Notes: generated by a model from the sequence alone, not told the origin. DNA of 64,000 bases from Burkholderia sp. Bp9142 (GCF_003853415.1 NZ_QTPP01000007.1:62001-126000), one strand, 5' to 3'. Numbered from the stretch's first letter, positions 42,403-51,395 are shown. Made by a program: numbers and translations.

Positions 42403-43311
42403 TCAACCGGCGCGAGCGGGACGCGGGGCCGTGGCCACCGCCGAGCGCCGGCCGAGCATCACGGTCGCGATCACGGCGGCCGCGAACAGCCACGTCGACG
42501 GCGTCACCGTTTCGCCGAACAGCAGCGCGGAAAAGGCGATCGTGAAGAAGATCTGCAGCAGCTGCACCTGGCCGACGCGCGCGATGCCGCCCATGGCGAG
42601 CCCCGCGTACCACGCGAAAAAGCCGATGAATTGCGAAAAGAGGGTCACGTACCCGAAAGCGAGCCACGTGCGCAGCGCGAGCGGGGCCGGGTGCGCGACG
42701 TGCTGCATCCACGCGAGCCAGCCGACCGGCAGCACGAGGAACGGCGCCGACACGACGAGCGCCCAGCAGATCACCTGCCAGCCGCCGATCTGGCGCGCGA
42801 GGCGCGCGCCTTCCGCATAGCCGAGCGCGCCGATGCCGACCGCGACGAGCATCAGCGCATCACCGGCCTGCACGGTGCCGCCGCCGTCGCGCAGCGCGAA
42901 CGCGATCACGAGCGCGCTGCCCGCCAGCGCGCTGGCCCAGAACGCCTTCGACGGCCGTTCGTGCGACAGCCACGCCGCGTACAGCGCGACGAACAGCGGC
43001 TGCAGCCCGTTTACGACCGCGCCGTGCGACGCCGGCACGGTTTTCATCGCCCATGCGGAGAACACCGGGTACGCGATGATCACGCCGGCCGATACGACCG
43101 CGAGGCTTTTCAGCTGCGCGCGCGTCGGCAGCCGTTCGCGGCGCCACCACAGCAGCAGGCCGGCCGGCACCGCCGCGGCGAGCGCGCGGCCGAGCCCGTT
43201 GAGCAGCGGATTGAGTTCGGAGACGACGATCCGCGTCATCGGCAGCGTCAGGCTGAAGATCATCACGCCGATGAGGCCGAGCAGCATGCCCCGGGTTTCG
43301 CGCGAATTCAT
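42403..43311 (-). CDS. EamA-family (DMT) transporter
   Basis: The 302-residue product has ten membrane segments and duplicated EamA domains, with patterns such as MLLGLIGVMIFSLTLPMTRI at the N-terminus and GRALAAAVPAGLLLWWRRERLP at the end of the first pair. DMT-superfamily proteins of this type usually export amino acids or metabolites. It is 53 bases downstream of the VOC gene and 152 bases upstream of the aminotransferase gene. In this cluster it could export a product related to the aminotransferase substrate; this is an inference from position. Confidence 0.88.
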   Translation of the reverse strand: MNSRETRGMLLGLIGVMIFSLTLPMTRIVVSELNPLLNGLGRALAAAVPAGLLLWWRRERLPTRAQLKSLAVVSAGVIIAYPVFSAWAMKTVPASHGAVVNGLQPLFVALYAAWLSHERPSKAFWASALAGSALVIAFALRDGGGTVQAGDALMLVAVGIGALGYAEGARLARQIGGWQVICWALVVSAPFLVLPVGWLAWMQHVAHPAPLALRTWLAFGYVTLFSQFIGFFAWYAGLAMGGIARVGQVQLLQIFFTIAFSALLFGETVTPSTWLFAAAVIATVMLGRRSAVATAPRPARAG

Positions 43312-43364
43312 GGACTGGGTGTCTCCGTATTGCAGGGTTCGTGTAATCGAGGGGGGCCGGGCGG

Positions 43365-44057
43365 TCAGCGCAGCGTGCGTGCCCCGTGCGGCGTGTCGAA
43401 TTCTGCGACGAGCGCGGGCGGGCCGTCGCCGGTTTCGAGGTCGAGCAGATGGCCGGCGCCGAGCCAGTCGAGCTGCTCGCGGACCGTATCCGCACGCGGG
43501 TGGATGCCCTTGAGCGTCTTCAGTGCGACGCCGTCATTGCGCAGCGATTCGGCTGGATGGCGCGGGCTGTCCCACTGGATCAGCGACGGCACGAGGCCGT
43601 CGCCGGCGCCTTGCCACGCGGGGAACGCGCCGTCGTCGGGCACCGTGAGGCCCCAGCTCAGGTCGCCGCGCCGCATCGCGACGACCGGCGCGATGCGGTT
43701 CGGGTACTGGCTCCGCCACAGCGCAAGCTGGCGCGGGCGGTCGACGCGCGCGACCCAGTGTGCGAGGAACGGGCCCTGCGCGAGGCGTGCGTGCATCGCC
43801 GGGTCGTCGAGGGCAAACAGCCGCGCGCGCGGCGGTGCGGCATCGTCGCCGGTGGCGGGGGCGTCGGGATCGATCGCGATCACTTCGAGGTACAGGCCGC
43901 CCCACGCGCCGAACAGCGCGTTATGGGTGCGCATCAGCGGGTGGCGGCCGCCGCCGGCCGGTTCGATGCCGAGCGCGTCGGCGACATGGCGCACGCCGTC
44001 GTCGAGCGTGCGCGCGGCGATCACGAGATGGTCGAGGGTCAGGGAGCGGGCTGGCAT
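43365..44057 (-). CDS. VOC superfamily (glyoxalase-like) protein
   Basis: A 230-residue product starts at the ATG at 44055-44057 (MPARSLTLDHLVIAARTLDD); the upstream part of the frame is Pro/Arg rich and not conserved. The start is typical of the Glyoxalase_3 type: LDHLVIAARTLDDGVRHVADALG, with HNALFGAWGGLYLEVIAIDP following. VOC enzymes bind a metal for lyase, isomerase or dioxygenase reactions. It is the first gene of the minus-strand cluster and faces the MocR regulator. The substrate is unknown. Confidence 0.85.
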   Translation of the reverse strand: MPARSLTLDHLVIAARTLDDGVRHVADALGIEPAGGGRHPLMRTHNALFGAWGGLYLEVIAIDPDAPATGDDAAPPRARLFALDDPAMHARLAQGPFLAHWVARVDRPRQLALWRSQYPNRIAPVVAMRRGDLSWGLTVPDDGAFPAWQGAGDGLVPSLIQWDSPRHPAESLRNDGVALKTLKGIHPRADTVREQLDWLGAGHLLDLETGDGPPALVAEFDTPHGARTLR

Positions 44058-44211
44058 GAACGTCGGTCGGGAAGCGCAAGTGTCATGGTGGGCGGGCGAA
44101 GCGCCGGGCCGTTGCGCGGCCGGCCGGTGCCCGGGCCGCGATGCACGCCCGGCGGTGCCGCCCCGCGTGCGGCAGGGCCGGAACGGCGGCCGCACGATCG
44201 CCATTGCGGTC

Positions 44212-44274
44212 AACTGTAATCGTCGGCACCGGCACAGTAACGGTACAATCGGCGCGATAGCCTTCGGTACAGTT
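44212..44274. promoter_or_regulatory. Repeats between VOC gene and MocR regulator
   Basis: AACTGTA (44212-44218) and TACAGTT (44268-44274) are inverted copies; GGTACA occurs at 44242-44247 and 44266-44271. MocR-type regulators bind repeats of this kind that overlap their own promoter. A TACAAT element at 44244-44249 may be the -10. Confidence 0.45.
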
Positions 44275-44287
44275 CGAGCCGCCGCCC

Positions 44288-45748
44288 ATGTCCACCGTCC
44301 CTCTCGCCCAGATTCCCGCGCCGCATGATACGGCCACGCTCACGCTCGTCGACCAGCTTGTCCAGTGGGCGCGGCGCCGCATCGACGAACGCGTGTTCCG
44401 GCCCGGCATGCGGATGCCGTCGATCCGCAAGCTCGCGCTCGACAAGAGCGTGTCCCGCTTCACCGTGGTCGAGGCGTACGAACGGCTCGTCGCGCAGGGC
44501 TACCTCGACTCGCGGCGCGGCTCGGGCTTCTACGTGCGCGAGCGCACGGCCGCCGGCCCGCAACCGGCCGACAACGTGGTGCGCGTGGCCGAGGCCGCGC
44601 CGGTGCACAACACGATCGACGTCGTCTGGCTGCTGCGCAACATGCTGCACACCGTCAGTCCGGAAAAAGGGCCGGGTCTCGGCTACCTGCCGGGCCGCTG
44701 GCTCGACGGCGAGCTGATCACCGGCGCGCTGCGTGCGCTCGGGCGCCAGTCCGGCGCGCAGATGCTCGGTTTCGGCACGGCGCAGGGCTTCCTGCCGCTG
44801 CGCCAGCAATTGCAGACGCGGCTCGCGGAAGTCGAGATCGGCGCGAAGCCCGAGCAGCTCGTGCTGGTGTCGGGCATCACGCAGGCGATCGACCTGATCT
44901 CGCGGATCTACGTGCAGCCCGGCGATGCGGTGATCGTCGGCGATCCCGCGTGGTTCCAGATGTTCGGCCGCTTCGCGTCGCAGGGCGCGCAGCTCGTCGG
45001 CATGCCGTATACGCCCGACGGCCCGGATCTCGACGCGCTGGAGACGCTCGTGCAGATGTGGCGGCCGAAGATGCTCGTGATCAATTCGGTGCTGCAGAAC
45101 CCGACCGGCACGTCGCTGTCGGCCGCGCAGGCGTTCCGGATCCTGAAGCTCGCGGAGGCGTACGACTTCCTCGTCGTCGAGGACGACGTGTACGGCGACC
45201 TGTGCCCGCCGAGCTATCCGGCGACGCGACTCGCGAGCCTCGACCAGTTGAAGCGCGTGATCTACCTCGGCAGTTATTCGAAGACGCTCGCGGCGAATTT
45301 GCGGGTCGGCTATGTCGCCTGCGCGCCGGAGATCGCGAAGGCGATCACCGACCAGAAGATGCTGGTCGGGATGACGACGCCGGAGCTCAACGAGCGCGTG
45401 CTTTACAAGATCCTGACCGAAGGGCATTACCGGCGCCACGTCGAGCGGCTGCGCGCGCGGCTCGACGGCGTGCGCGACAAGACCGCGCGGATGCTCGAGC
45501 GCACCGGGCTGCGGCTCTTCACGATGCCGGCGGCCGGGATGTTCCTGTGGGCCGACACGGGCGTCGATTCGGACGCGCTCGCGGCCGCCGCGCACGAGGA
45601 AGGGTTCCTGCTGACGCCGGGGAGCCTGTTCTCGCCGCAACAGTCGTCGTCGACGTGGACGCGCTTCAACGTCGCGAACTGCGGCGATCCGGCGCTGCCG
45701 GGCTTTCTCGCGCGCTATATCGAGTCGGCGGCGCGGCGCGCGTCGTGA
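44288..45748 (+). CDS. MocR-type regulator (GntR domain plus aminotransferase domain)
   Basis: The 486-residue product has an N-terminal winged helix GntR domain (about residues 15-85: RRIDERVFRPGMRMPSIRKL, SRFTVVEAYERLVAQGYL) joined to a fold-type I aminotransferase-like domain. The PLP lysine is K332 (GSYSKTLAANLRVGYV) and QNPTGTSLS is present. MocR proteins bind PLP or a PLP-amino-acid adduct and regulate nearby genes of vitamin B6, GABA, taurine or amino acid metabolism. It faces the five-gene cluster at 39663-44057, which is therefore the likely target. Confidence 0.92.
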   Translation: MSTVPLAQIPAPHDTATLTLVDQLVQWARRRIDERVFRPGMRMPSIRKLALDKSVSRFTVVEAYERLVAQGYLDSRRGSGFYVRERTAAGPQPADNVVRVAEAAPVHNTIDVVWLLRNMLHTVSPEKGPGLGYLPGRWLDGELITGALRALGRQSGAQMLGFGTAQGFLPLRQQLQTRLAEVEIGAKPEQLVLVSGITQAIDLISRIYVQPGDAVIVGDPAWFQMFGRFASQGAQLVGMPYTPDGPDLDALETLVQMWRPKMLVINSVLQNPTGTSLSAAQAFRILKLAEAYDFLVVEDDVYGDLCPPSYPATRLASLDQLKRVIYLGSYSKTLAANLRVGYVACAPEIAKAITDQKMLVGMTTPELNERVLYKILTEGHYRRHVERLRARLDGVRDKTARMLERTGLRLFTMPAAGMFLWADTGVDSDALAAAAHEEGFLLTPGSLFSPQQSSSTWTRFNVANCGDPALPGFLARYIESAARRAS

Positions 45749-45749
45749 T

Positions 45750-45767
45750 GGGGCGGCACGCCGCCCC
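45750..45767 (+). terminator. Compact hairpin after MocR gene
   Basis: An 8-bp stem GGGGCGGC / GCCGCCCC with a two-base loop lies directly after the MocR stop codon. There is no T run; it overlaps the first base of the htpG promoter. Confidence 0.4.
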
Positions 45768-45795
45768 TTGAAATCCGGCCGCCCGTCCCCAGATA
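45767..45795 (+). promoter_or_regulatory. Sigma-32 (heat-shock) promoter of htpG
   Basis: CTTGAAA at 45767-45773 matches the sigma-32 -35 element exactly; after a 13-base spacer CCCCAGATA at 45787-45795 matches the -10 consensus CCCCATNT except for one base. The htpG start is 110 bases further down. Confidence 0.8.
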
Positions 45796-45904
45796 CCGGC
45801 GCAAACCGCTTGCGCCAGGCGGTCGTCCTTGACGGGCCCGCCGGCATCGCGCGCCGGGCGCCCGCGCCACACCATTCAAGTTCAAGTAAGAGGAAACAGC
45901 ATCC

Positions 45905-47803
45905 ATGGCACACGAAACGATGAGCTTTCAGGCAGAGGTCAAGCAACTCCTCCACCTGATGATTCATTCGCTCTACAGCAACAAGGAAATCTTCCTGCGC
46001 GAACTGGTGTCGAACGCGTCCGACGCGGCCGACAAGCTGCGTTTCGAAGGGCTCGCGGACAACGCGCTGTACGAAAGCGATCCGAACCTGCGCATCCGCA
46101 TCGGCTTCGACAAGGCCGCACGCACGATCACGATCGACGACAACGGCATCGGCATGAGCCGCGACGAGGCGATCGCGAACCTCGGCACGATCGCGCGTTC
46201 GGGCACCAAGGAATTCTTCACGAAGCTGTCCGGCGACCAGCAGAAGGATGCGGCGCTGATCGGCCAGTTCGGCGTCGGTTTCTACTCGGGCTTCATCGTC
46301 GCCGACAAGATCACCGTCGAGACGCGCCGCGCCGGCTTGCCGGCGAACGAAGCCGTGCGCTGGGAAAGCGCGGGCGAGGGCGATTTCACGATCGACGCGA
46401 TCGAGCGCGCGCAGCGCGGCACGGCGATCACGCTGCACCTGCGCGAAGGCGAGGATGAACTGCTGTCGTCGCATCGCCTGAAGTCGATCATCCAGAAGTA
46501 TTCCGATCACATCGCGCTGCCGATCCTGATGCAGAAGGAAGAGTGGGATCAGGAAAAGGGCGAGATGGTCCTGAAGGACGAGGACGAGACCGTCAACCAG
46601 GCGAGCGCGCTGTGGACGCGTTCGAAGAGCGACGTCACCGACGAGCAGTACACGCAGTTCTACCAGCACATCGCGCACGACCACCAGGATCCGCTCACGT
46701 GGACGCACAATCGCGTCGAGGGCCGCAGCGAATACACGCAGCTGCTGTTCGTGCCGGCGCACGCGCCGTTCGACCTGTGGAACCGCGACTACCGCGGCGG
46801 CCTGAAGCTGTACGTGAAGCGTGTGTTCATCATGGACGACGCCGAGCAACTGCTGCCGCAATACCTGCGCTTCGTGAAGGGTGTCGTCGATTCGGCCGAC
46901 CTGCCGCTGAACGTGTCGCGTGAAATCCTGCAGGAAAGCCGCGACGTGAAGGCGATCCGCGAAGGCGTGACGAAGCGCGCGCTGTCGATGCTCGAGGAAC
47001 TCGCGAACGCGCAAGAGGATGCCGGCAAGGAGAAGTACAAGACGTTCTGGAGCGCGTTCGGCCAGGTGCTGAAGGAAGGCCTCGGCGAGGATCACGCGAA
47101 CCGCGAGCGCATCGCGAAGCTGCTGCGCTTCGCATCGACGCACGGCGACACCGACGCGCAGGACGTGTCGCTCGCCGACTACGTGTCGCGCATGAAGCCC
47201 GAGCAGAGCAAGATCTACTACGTGACCGCCGATACGTGGCAGGCCGCGAAGAACAGCCCGCACCTGGAGGTGTTCCGCAAGAAGGGTGTCGAGGTGCTGC
47301 TGCTGACCGATCGCGTCGACGAATGGATGCTGTCGTTCCTGCATGAATTCGACGGCAAGCCGCTCGCGAGCGTCGCCCGTGGCGATCTCGACCTCGGCGA
47401 GCTGAACGACGAGGAAAAGAAGGCGCAGGAGCAGGCGGGCGAGGCGATCAAGCCGGTTGTCGAGAAGATGAAGGAAGCGCTTGGCGACAAGGTGAAGGAA
47501 GTGCGTGTCACGTTCCGGCTGACCGATTCGCCGTCGTGTCTCGTCGCGGACGATAACGACATGAGCGGCTACCTGCAGCGGATGCTGAAGGCGGCTGGCC
47601 AGAACGCGCCGGCGATGCAGCCGATCCTCGAGATCAACCCGGAGCACGCGCTCGTGAAGCAGCTGAACGCCGACGGCGCCAATTTCGGCGACTGGTGCCA
47701 CCTGCTGTTCGACCAGGCGTTGCTGGCCGAAGGCGGAATGCTGGATGATCCGGCGAGCTTCGTGAAGCGGACCAACGCGCTGCTGCTGTCGCGCACCGCG
47801 TGA
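45905..47803 (+). CDS. htpG: Chaperone HtpG (bacterial Hsp90)
   Basis: The 632-residue product is full length. The N-terminal GHKL ATPase shows [31 protein letters not shown] and [11 protein letters not shown]; the middle domain has [25 protein letters not shown]; the C-terminal dimer domain follows. It assists folding of client proteins with ATP, notably under heat stress. It is preceded by a sigma-32 type promoter and by GAGGAAA as ribosome binding site. ubiC follows with GTG overlapping its stop codon. Confidence 0.97.
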   Translation: MAHETMSFQAEVKQLLHLMIHSLYSNKEIFLRELVSNASDAADKLRFEGLADNALYESDPNLRIRIGFDKAARTITIDDNGIGMSRDEAIANLGTIARSGTKEFFTKLSGDQQKDAALIGQFGVGFYSGFIVADKITVETRRAGLPANEAVRWESAGEGDFTIDAIERAQRGTAITLHLREGEDELLSSHRLKSIIQKYSDHIALPILMQKEEWDQEKGEMVLKDEDETVNQASALWTRSKSDVTDEQYTQFYQHIAHDHQDPLTWTHNRVEGRSEYTQLLFVPAHAPFDLWNRDYRGGLKLYVKRVFIMDDAEQLLPQYLRFVKGVVDSADLPLNVSREILQESRDVKAIREGVTKRALSMLEELANAQEDAGKEKYKTFWSAFGQVLKEGLGEDHANRERIAKLLRFASTHGDTDAQDVSLADYVSRMKPEQSKIYYVTADTWQAAKNSPHLEVFRKKGVEVLLLTDRVDEWMLSFLHEFDGKPLASVARGDLDLGELNDEEKKAQEQAGEAIKPVVEKMKEALGDKVKEVRVTFRLTDSPSCLVADDNDMSGYLQRMLKAAGQNAPAMQPILEINPEHALVKQLNADGANFGDWCHLLFDQALLAEGGMLDDPASFVKRTNALLLSRTA

Positions 47804-48408
47804 ACGCGCGGATGCGATTCGACGGTGCGCGGGCGGGCTGGCGCGAGACGCCCCGGCCCGGCTGCACGCTCGACCAGCGCGACTGGCTGACGCGCGGCGG
47901 TTCGCTGACCGCGCATCTCGCGCGGCTCGGCAGCGTGAACGTGCGCGTGACGCGCGAGGCCGTCGACTGTCCGTGGTTCGACGAGCCGGACGCGCTCGAC
48001 ACTGCGCCGCGCGCGCCGATGTGGGTGCGCGAGGTGATCCTGTCGGTGGACGGCACGCCGTACGTCGCCGCGCACAGCATCGCGCCGCTCGCGGCCAGCA
48101 AGGGCGTTTGGCAGGCGATGCGGCGGTTGCGCACGCGGCCGCTCGCGGAGCTGCTGTACAGCGATCCGCAGGTCGAGCGCTCGGTGCTCGTCAGCCGGCG
48201 CGTGATCGCCGGTCATCCGCTGTATACGCTCGCGAGCCATGCGTTGCAGGGTGCGCGGGCGCCCCATGCGTTTGCCGCGCGGCGCTCGGTGTTCCAGCGG
48301 CACGGCAAGCCGCTGATGGTCACCGAGTGCATGCTGCCGGCGCTGTGGCGGCATCTCGATGCGCACGGCGACGGGCCGGGGTCCGCCGTGCCGCGCGGAG
48401 CCGTGTGA
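47800..48408 (+). CDS. ubiC: Chorismate-pyruvate lyase
   Basis: The 202-residue product starts at GTG 47800 overlapping the htpG stop; ATG 47812 is also possible. The pattern is Ubi[19 protein letters not shown] at the N-terminus, [22 protein letters not shown] in the middle with the conserved Arg, and [16 protein letters not shown] followed by [21 protein letters not shown]. It removes pyruvate from chorismate to give 4-hydroxybenzoate, the first ubiquinone precursor. It is translationally coupled to htpG and to the next gene (TGATG). Confidence 0.92.
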   Translation: MNARMRFDGARAGWRETPRPGCTLDQRDWLTRGGSLTAHLARLGSVNVRVTREAVDCPWFDEPDALDTAPRAPMWVREVILSVDGTPYVAAHSIAPLAASKGVWQAMRRLRTRPLAELLYSDPQVERSVLVSRRVIAGHPLYTLASHALQGARAPHAFAARRSVFQRHGKPLMVTECMLPALWRHLDAHGDGPGSAVPRGAV

Positions 48409-48884
48409 TGCTGCAAGGCTTTCCGCCGGTCGTCGCGCCGCATACGCACACGATGATCCTCGGCAGCTTTCCGGGCGAGGCGTCGCTCGATGCCGCGCAG
48501 TACTACGCGCATCCGCGCAATCAGTTCTGGCGGTTGCTCGGCGCGGTGCTCGGCGAGCCCGGGCTGCACGAGCTGGCTTATGAAGTGCGCCTCGAGCGCG
48601 TGTTAAAGCACGGCATCGGCATCTGGGATGTCCTCGATGCGTGCCATCGCCAGGGCAGTCTGGATTCGGCAATCCGCAACGCGAAGCCGAACGACTTCGC
48701 GTCGTTGCGCGAGCATGCGCCGTTGCTGAAGAAAGTGTGTTTCAACGGCAAGACGGCGGGGCGCTTTGCCGACGTGATCGGCCAGGCCGGGTACGAGACG
48801 CTCGTGCTGCCGTCATCGAGCCCGGCGAATGCGATGCTTTCTTTCGATCAGAAGCTCGTCGTTTGGCAGGGAATCCGCCGCTGA
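48408..48884 (+). CDS. DNA-deoxyinosine glycosylase (uracil-DNA glycosylase superfamily)
   Basis: A 158-residue product starts at ATG 48408, overlapping the ubiC stop. Features of the family are MILGSFPGEASLDAAQYYAHPRN (water-activating loop and start of the fold), QFWRLLGAVLGE, GIGIWDVLDACHRQGS, CFNGKTA and the C-terminal SSSPANA loop. It removes hypoxanthine from DNA as a base-excision repair step. The gene is complete, and a shortened decayed copy of it lies at 50408-50541. Confidence 0.88.
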   Translation: MLQGFPPVVAPHTHTMILGSFPGEASLDAAQYYAHPRNQFWRLLGAVLGEPGLHELAYEVRLERVLKHGIGIWDVLDACHRQGSLDSAIRNAKPNDFASLREHAPLLKKVCFNGKTAGRFADVIGQAGYETLVLPSSSPANAMLSFDQKLVVWQGIRR

Positions 48885-48981
48885 CCGCGGCGGCGAATGC
48901 GCATTCCAGGATCGGTAGCACCGCGATCGCCTCGGTTGAGGCGCGCGTGGGCAGTGCGGCGCAGCCGCACCGTGCCGGTAC

Positions 48982-49569
48982 TTACTTTTGCAACTCGGGC
49001 GCCTTTGCCAGCGCGGATTGCAGTTTGGACACCGCATCGGCCGTGGCAAGCTGCCCGGCAAGGCCGAAGTTGCGTTTGAATTCGCTGAACTCTGCGTGGC
49101 CGGTACCGGTCACGTCCGCGGTGACCACGGTCTGACCGCCCGGGTCCGCGACGGTGCAGGCGAGCGAGACCGAGAAATCCGTGGGCGGCCACGTGAACGG
49201 GCTGGGGGACGACGACGTCGTCTTGATCGTCGGCGTGATCACGTAATCGAGATGCTTGGCCTGAATCGTTGCTGCGTCGGGCGCACTCTTGAGCTTGGTC
49301 ACATTCTTGAATACGTGGCCGAGACCGATGTAAATCGGCAATTCAAGGTCGTGGTATGGGCGATAGCTCACCTTGTCGCCTCCCCCGCCGGGCGTAATCA
49401 CTTCCCGCGACAACTGATCATCCGTGATGACAAGACCCACCGTCTTGTCGAGTGGCGGTGCCGACAGGGCCGGAATTTTGTTCGCGTCGCCGGTCAGCGA
49501 AATTTCGTGCGCGCAGCCGGATAATGCCGCGACCACGGTTGCGGCTGCAATCATTCGAATCAATGCCAT
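48982..49569 (-). CDS. Putative lipoprotein (first of a pair by position on map)
   Basis: The 195-residue product has a lipoprotein signal peptide ending in ALSGCAHE (lipobox LSGC). The mature part is beta-rich with VGLVITDDQLSREVI, IYIGLGHVFKNVTKL and FSVSLACTVADPGGQTVVTADVTGTGHAEFSEF. There is no catalytic motif. It lies 33 bases after the second lipoprotein gene, which is upstream on the minus strand, so they form one operon. The function is unknown. The pair sits in a small variable region between the glycosylase gene and its decayed copy. Confidence 0.75.
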   Translation of the reverse strand: MALIRMIAAATVVAALSGCAHEISLTGDANKIPALSAPPLDKTVGLVITDDQLSREVITPGGGGDKVSYRPYHDLELPIYIGLGHVFKNVTKLKSAPDAATIQAKHLDYVITPTIKTTSSSPSPFTWPPTDFSVSLACTVADPGGQTVVTADVTGTGHAEFSEFKRNFGLAGQLATADAVSKLQSALAKAPELQK

Positions 49570-49602
49570 TGTGCTGGGTCTCTCGTAGCGTGGTGGGTAA
49601 CG

Positions 49603-50163
49603 TTATTGAATTGCCTCGAGGAAGGCGGGATCGGCGTATAGCTCGCCGAGCAACTTCTGTACGGCGAGCGGATATTCTTCGCGTGCTTTCGGTACGGCAA
49701 TCATTGCCGCGAACGCCGAATCCCATTGCGTGCGCGCGGATTTGACCTTGTCGTAGCGCACAGCGCCGGCGCGCATCACGATAAAGCGCGCCGACAGTCT
49801 CGCGGCGCCGGTTGCCATGCCGACGTCGATGTCGTTTTCCAATAGCGTCGCCTTGATCTCGACATCGCTTTGCGGCGAGAGCTTGCCGGCCAACAGCAAT
49901 TCCTTCGTCATGGCGTCGGCAAGATAGGCGCCGAACGAATCCCCAACCGGGGATTTCATCAGGTTGGCGCGCAACGGGACCGGGTACCGATTGGTGGTAT
50001 CCGCATGGGATTCGAACGTGCCGATTTTCGCGTGTGCCGTAGCGGCGTTCTTGAGCGACTGGATATTGTCGACAGCAGGGGAATACGGCGGAGCAACCAT
50101 CGAGCAAGCGGCCAGTAGCACAATTGGCGTGATCAGGCCGACTGTACGGACAACGTTGCGCAT
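49603..50163 (-). CDS. Putative lipoprotein (second of the pair)
   Basis: A 186-residue product starts at the ATG at 50161-50163; the open frame further upstream is antisense to the glycosylase fragment and not coding. The signal peptide ends in LLAACSMV (lipobox LAAC). The mature protein has FGAYLADAMTKELLLAGKL and VEIKATLLENDIDVGMATGAARLSARFIV, which gives a mixed alpha/beta fold. It is transcribed together with the next lipoprotein gene. I do not recognise a named family. Composition is somewhat lower in GC than the host genes (one 60-base stretch 60 %). Confidence 0.75.
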   Translation of the reverse strand: MRNVVRTVGLITPIVLLAACSMVAPPYSPAVDNIQSLKNAATAHAKIGTFESHADTTNRYPVPLRANLMKSPVGDSFGAYLADAMTKELLLAGKLSPQSDVEIKATLLENDIDVGMATGAARLSARFIVMRAGAVRYDKVKSARTQWDSAFAAMIAVPKAREEYPLAVQKLLGELYADPAFLEAIQ

Positions 50164-50407
50164 ATTTGAACTACCTCTGATTATTAAAATCGGCTTACAC
50201 GGGGACTGTAAAACAATGCGGCCCGATGCGCGATCGGCGGATGGGCACCTGAGGTCTTGTCTGGTGGAATTCGATTTTGGCCTCCGTTCGGGAATATCGG
50301 CACGGAACCGCGAATCTTGAATGAACGGAAACGACGCACCGGGTCCAGGGCGGGCAGGCGAGCCGAGGCGGTTCCGGTTCGATGTCGAATCGGCCGGATC
50401 ATCGATC
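50164..50407. other. Non-coding region upstream of the lipoprotein operon
   Basis: No gene or clear repeat is seen. The lower-GC part directly before 50163 (for example TTATTAAAATCGGCTTACACGG read on +, partly) is a likely promoter area for the lipoprotein pair. Confidence 0.4.
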
Positions 50408-50541
50408 CGTTCGGGCGGTTGCTCGGCGCGGTGCTTGGCGAGCCGGGGCTGCACGCGCTCGCGTATGACGCGCGGCTCGCGAGCCCGGCGAATGCGATGC
50501 TGTCGTTCGAGCAGAAGCTGGTGCAGTGGCGGGCGATTCGC
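50408..50541 (+). pseudogene. Decayed, internally deleted copy of the DNA-deoxyinosine glycosylase gene
   Basis: The translated + strand gives RLLGAVLGEPGLHALAYDAR followed at once by LASPANAMLSFEQKLVQW. The first part matches residues near 41-61 of the intact glycosylase and the second matches its last 20 residues, so about 227 bases between them are missing. No start codon or family fold remains. It lies in the same orientation as the intact gene, 1.5 kb away, on the other side of the two lipoprotein genes. Confidence 0.85.
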
Positions 50542-50643
50542 GATCGACGCCCTGCCACGCGACCAGCAACCCCCATCCCCATCTGTAGCGCTTCGCCGGA
50601 AACCAGACAGTTTTGTCGTTCGGGGCCATGTGGCGCCACGTCG
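50542..50643. other. Spacer between glycosylase fragment and toxin gene
   Basis: About 100 bases without gene or recognisable signal. Confidence 0.5.
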
Positions 50644-50952
50644 TCAGTGGTAGTCGCTTTCTCGTTGGTGGCGCACTGCGAGGATCGTCACCGTGCGACT
50701 GTCATCGATCTCGAACAATGCGACGTAGCCGGATGCCCCGAATGGAATGATCAACGCCCGCAGAAACGGCATGGACGGATGGACTTTACGGCAGGTGAAC
50801 GGAGACGATTCGAGCGTGGCGATTCCTGAAACGATGGCCGCCAGTGCACGTTCGGCCCGTTCGACCTCCGCATCGTCGCGGTCGACGACGAAAGCATAAA
50901 GCCGGTCCAGGTCGTCCGATGCCGCGGACGTAAAGCGAACCGTATAGGTCAT
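50644..50952 (-). CDS. ParE/RelE-family toxin
   Basis: The 102-residue product has the ParE/RelE fold: YTVRFTSAASDDLDRLYAFV (first strand and helix), AERALAAIVSGIATLESSPF, then YVALFEIDDSRTVTILAVRHQRESDY, with the typical Arg and Tyr near the end. Such toxins poison gyrase (ParE) or cut mRNA on ribosomes (RelE); the sequence does not tell which. The start codon overlaps the antitoxin stop by four bases. Confidence 0.82.
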   Translation of the reverse strand: MTYTVRFTSAASDDLDRLYAFVVDRDDAEVERAERALAAIVSGIATLESSPFTCRKVHPSMPFLRALIIPFGASGYVALFEIDDSRTVTILAVRHQRESDYH

Positions 50953-51227
50953 CGAGTCTGCCGCTTCCTGTCACGCAGCGTATCGAGTCGTCGACCCAGT
51001 CTCTCCAGCACTTCGGCCGACGACACATACTCGCCGGTGCGTCGAGCCTCGTCGCGCGACGCCATACCGCGCGCAATGAATTCGCTTTGGAGACGTCGAC
51101 GTTCGATGCCTTCGCGAATCGACTGCTCGACGAAGCTCGACAGCGTTTCGCCTTCTTCAAGGACATTCTCGGCGGCATCGCGCAATTCCGGTTCGACCCG
51201 GACAGACGGAAAAGTCGCAGTTTTCAT
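50949..51227 (-). CDS. Antitoxin, ribbon-helix-helix type (YlcI/YnfO-like)
   Basis: A 92-residue product starts at the ATG at 51225-51227. The N-terminus KTATFPSVRVEPELRDAAEN (strand then helix) followed by LEEGETLSSFVEQSIREGIE is a ribbon-helix-helix DNA-binding domain; the C-terminus (SSAEVLERLGRRLDTLRDRK) is a toxin-neutralising helix. It binds the toxin made from the next gene. A 20-base perfect palindrome 12 bases upstream of the start is the probable operator. Confidence 0.83.
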   Translation of the reverse strand: MKTATFPSVRVEPELRDAAENVLEEGETLSSFVEQSIREGIERRRLQSEFIARGMASRDEARRTGEYVSSAEVLERLGRRLDTLRDRKRQTR

Positions 51228-51239
51228 CGTGGCCTCTTT

Positions 51240-51259
51240 TGCATCGCAATTGCGATGCA
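51240..51259. promoter_or_regulatory. Palindromic operator of the toxin-antitoxin pair
   Basis: TGCATCGCAATTGCGATGCA is a perfect 20-base palindrome located 13-32 bases before the antitoxin start. This is the expected binding site for a ribbon-helix-helix antitoxin dimer and would give autorepression. Confidence 0.8.
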
Positions 51260-51395
51260 TTATCCCGTATGCCCGAATCGCATGCAAGTCGACCGAATGG
51301 CCGGCCGATCTGCCGTGCGCTCGCCCGGCGGCCGCCATCCCCCACCAATGCTATCCTCTCGTCCGCTCATCCAGCATCACCCAGCGAGATTCAAC

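Noticed and set aside
44210..47701. A 1163-residue minus-strand frame over the MocR gene and htpG
   Set aside because: Antisense shadow of two well supported genes, with no recognisable domain.
49603..50454. A longer start for the second lipoprotein at 50454
   Set aside because: The extra residues are antisense to the glycosylase fragment and would hide the lipoprotein signal peptide beginning at 50163.
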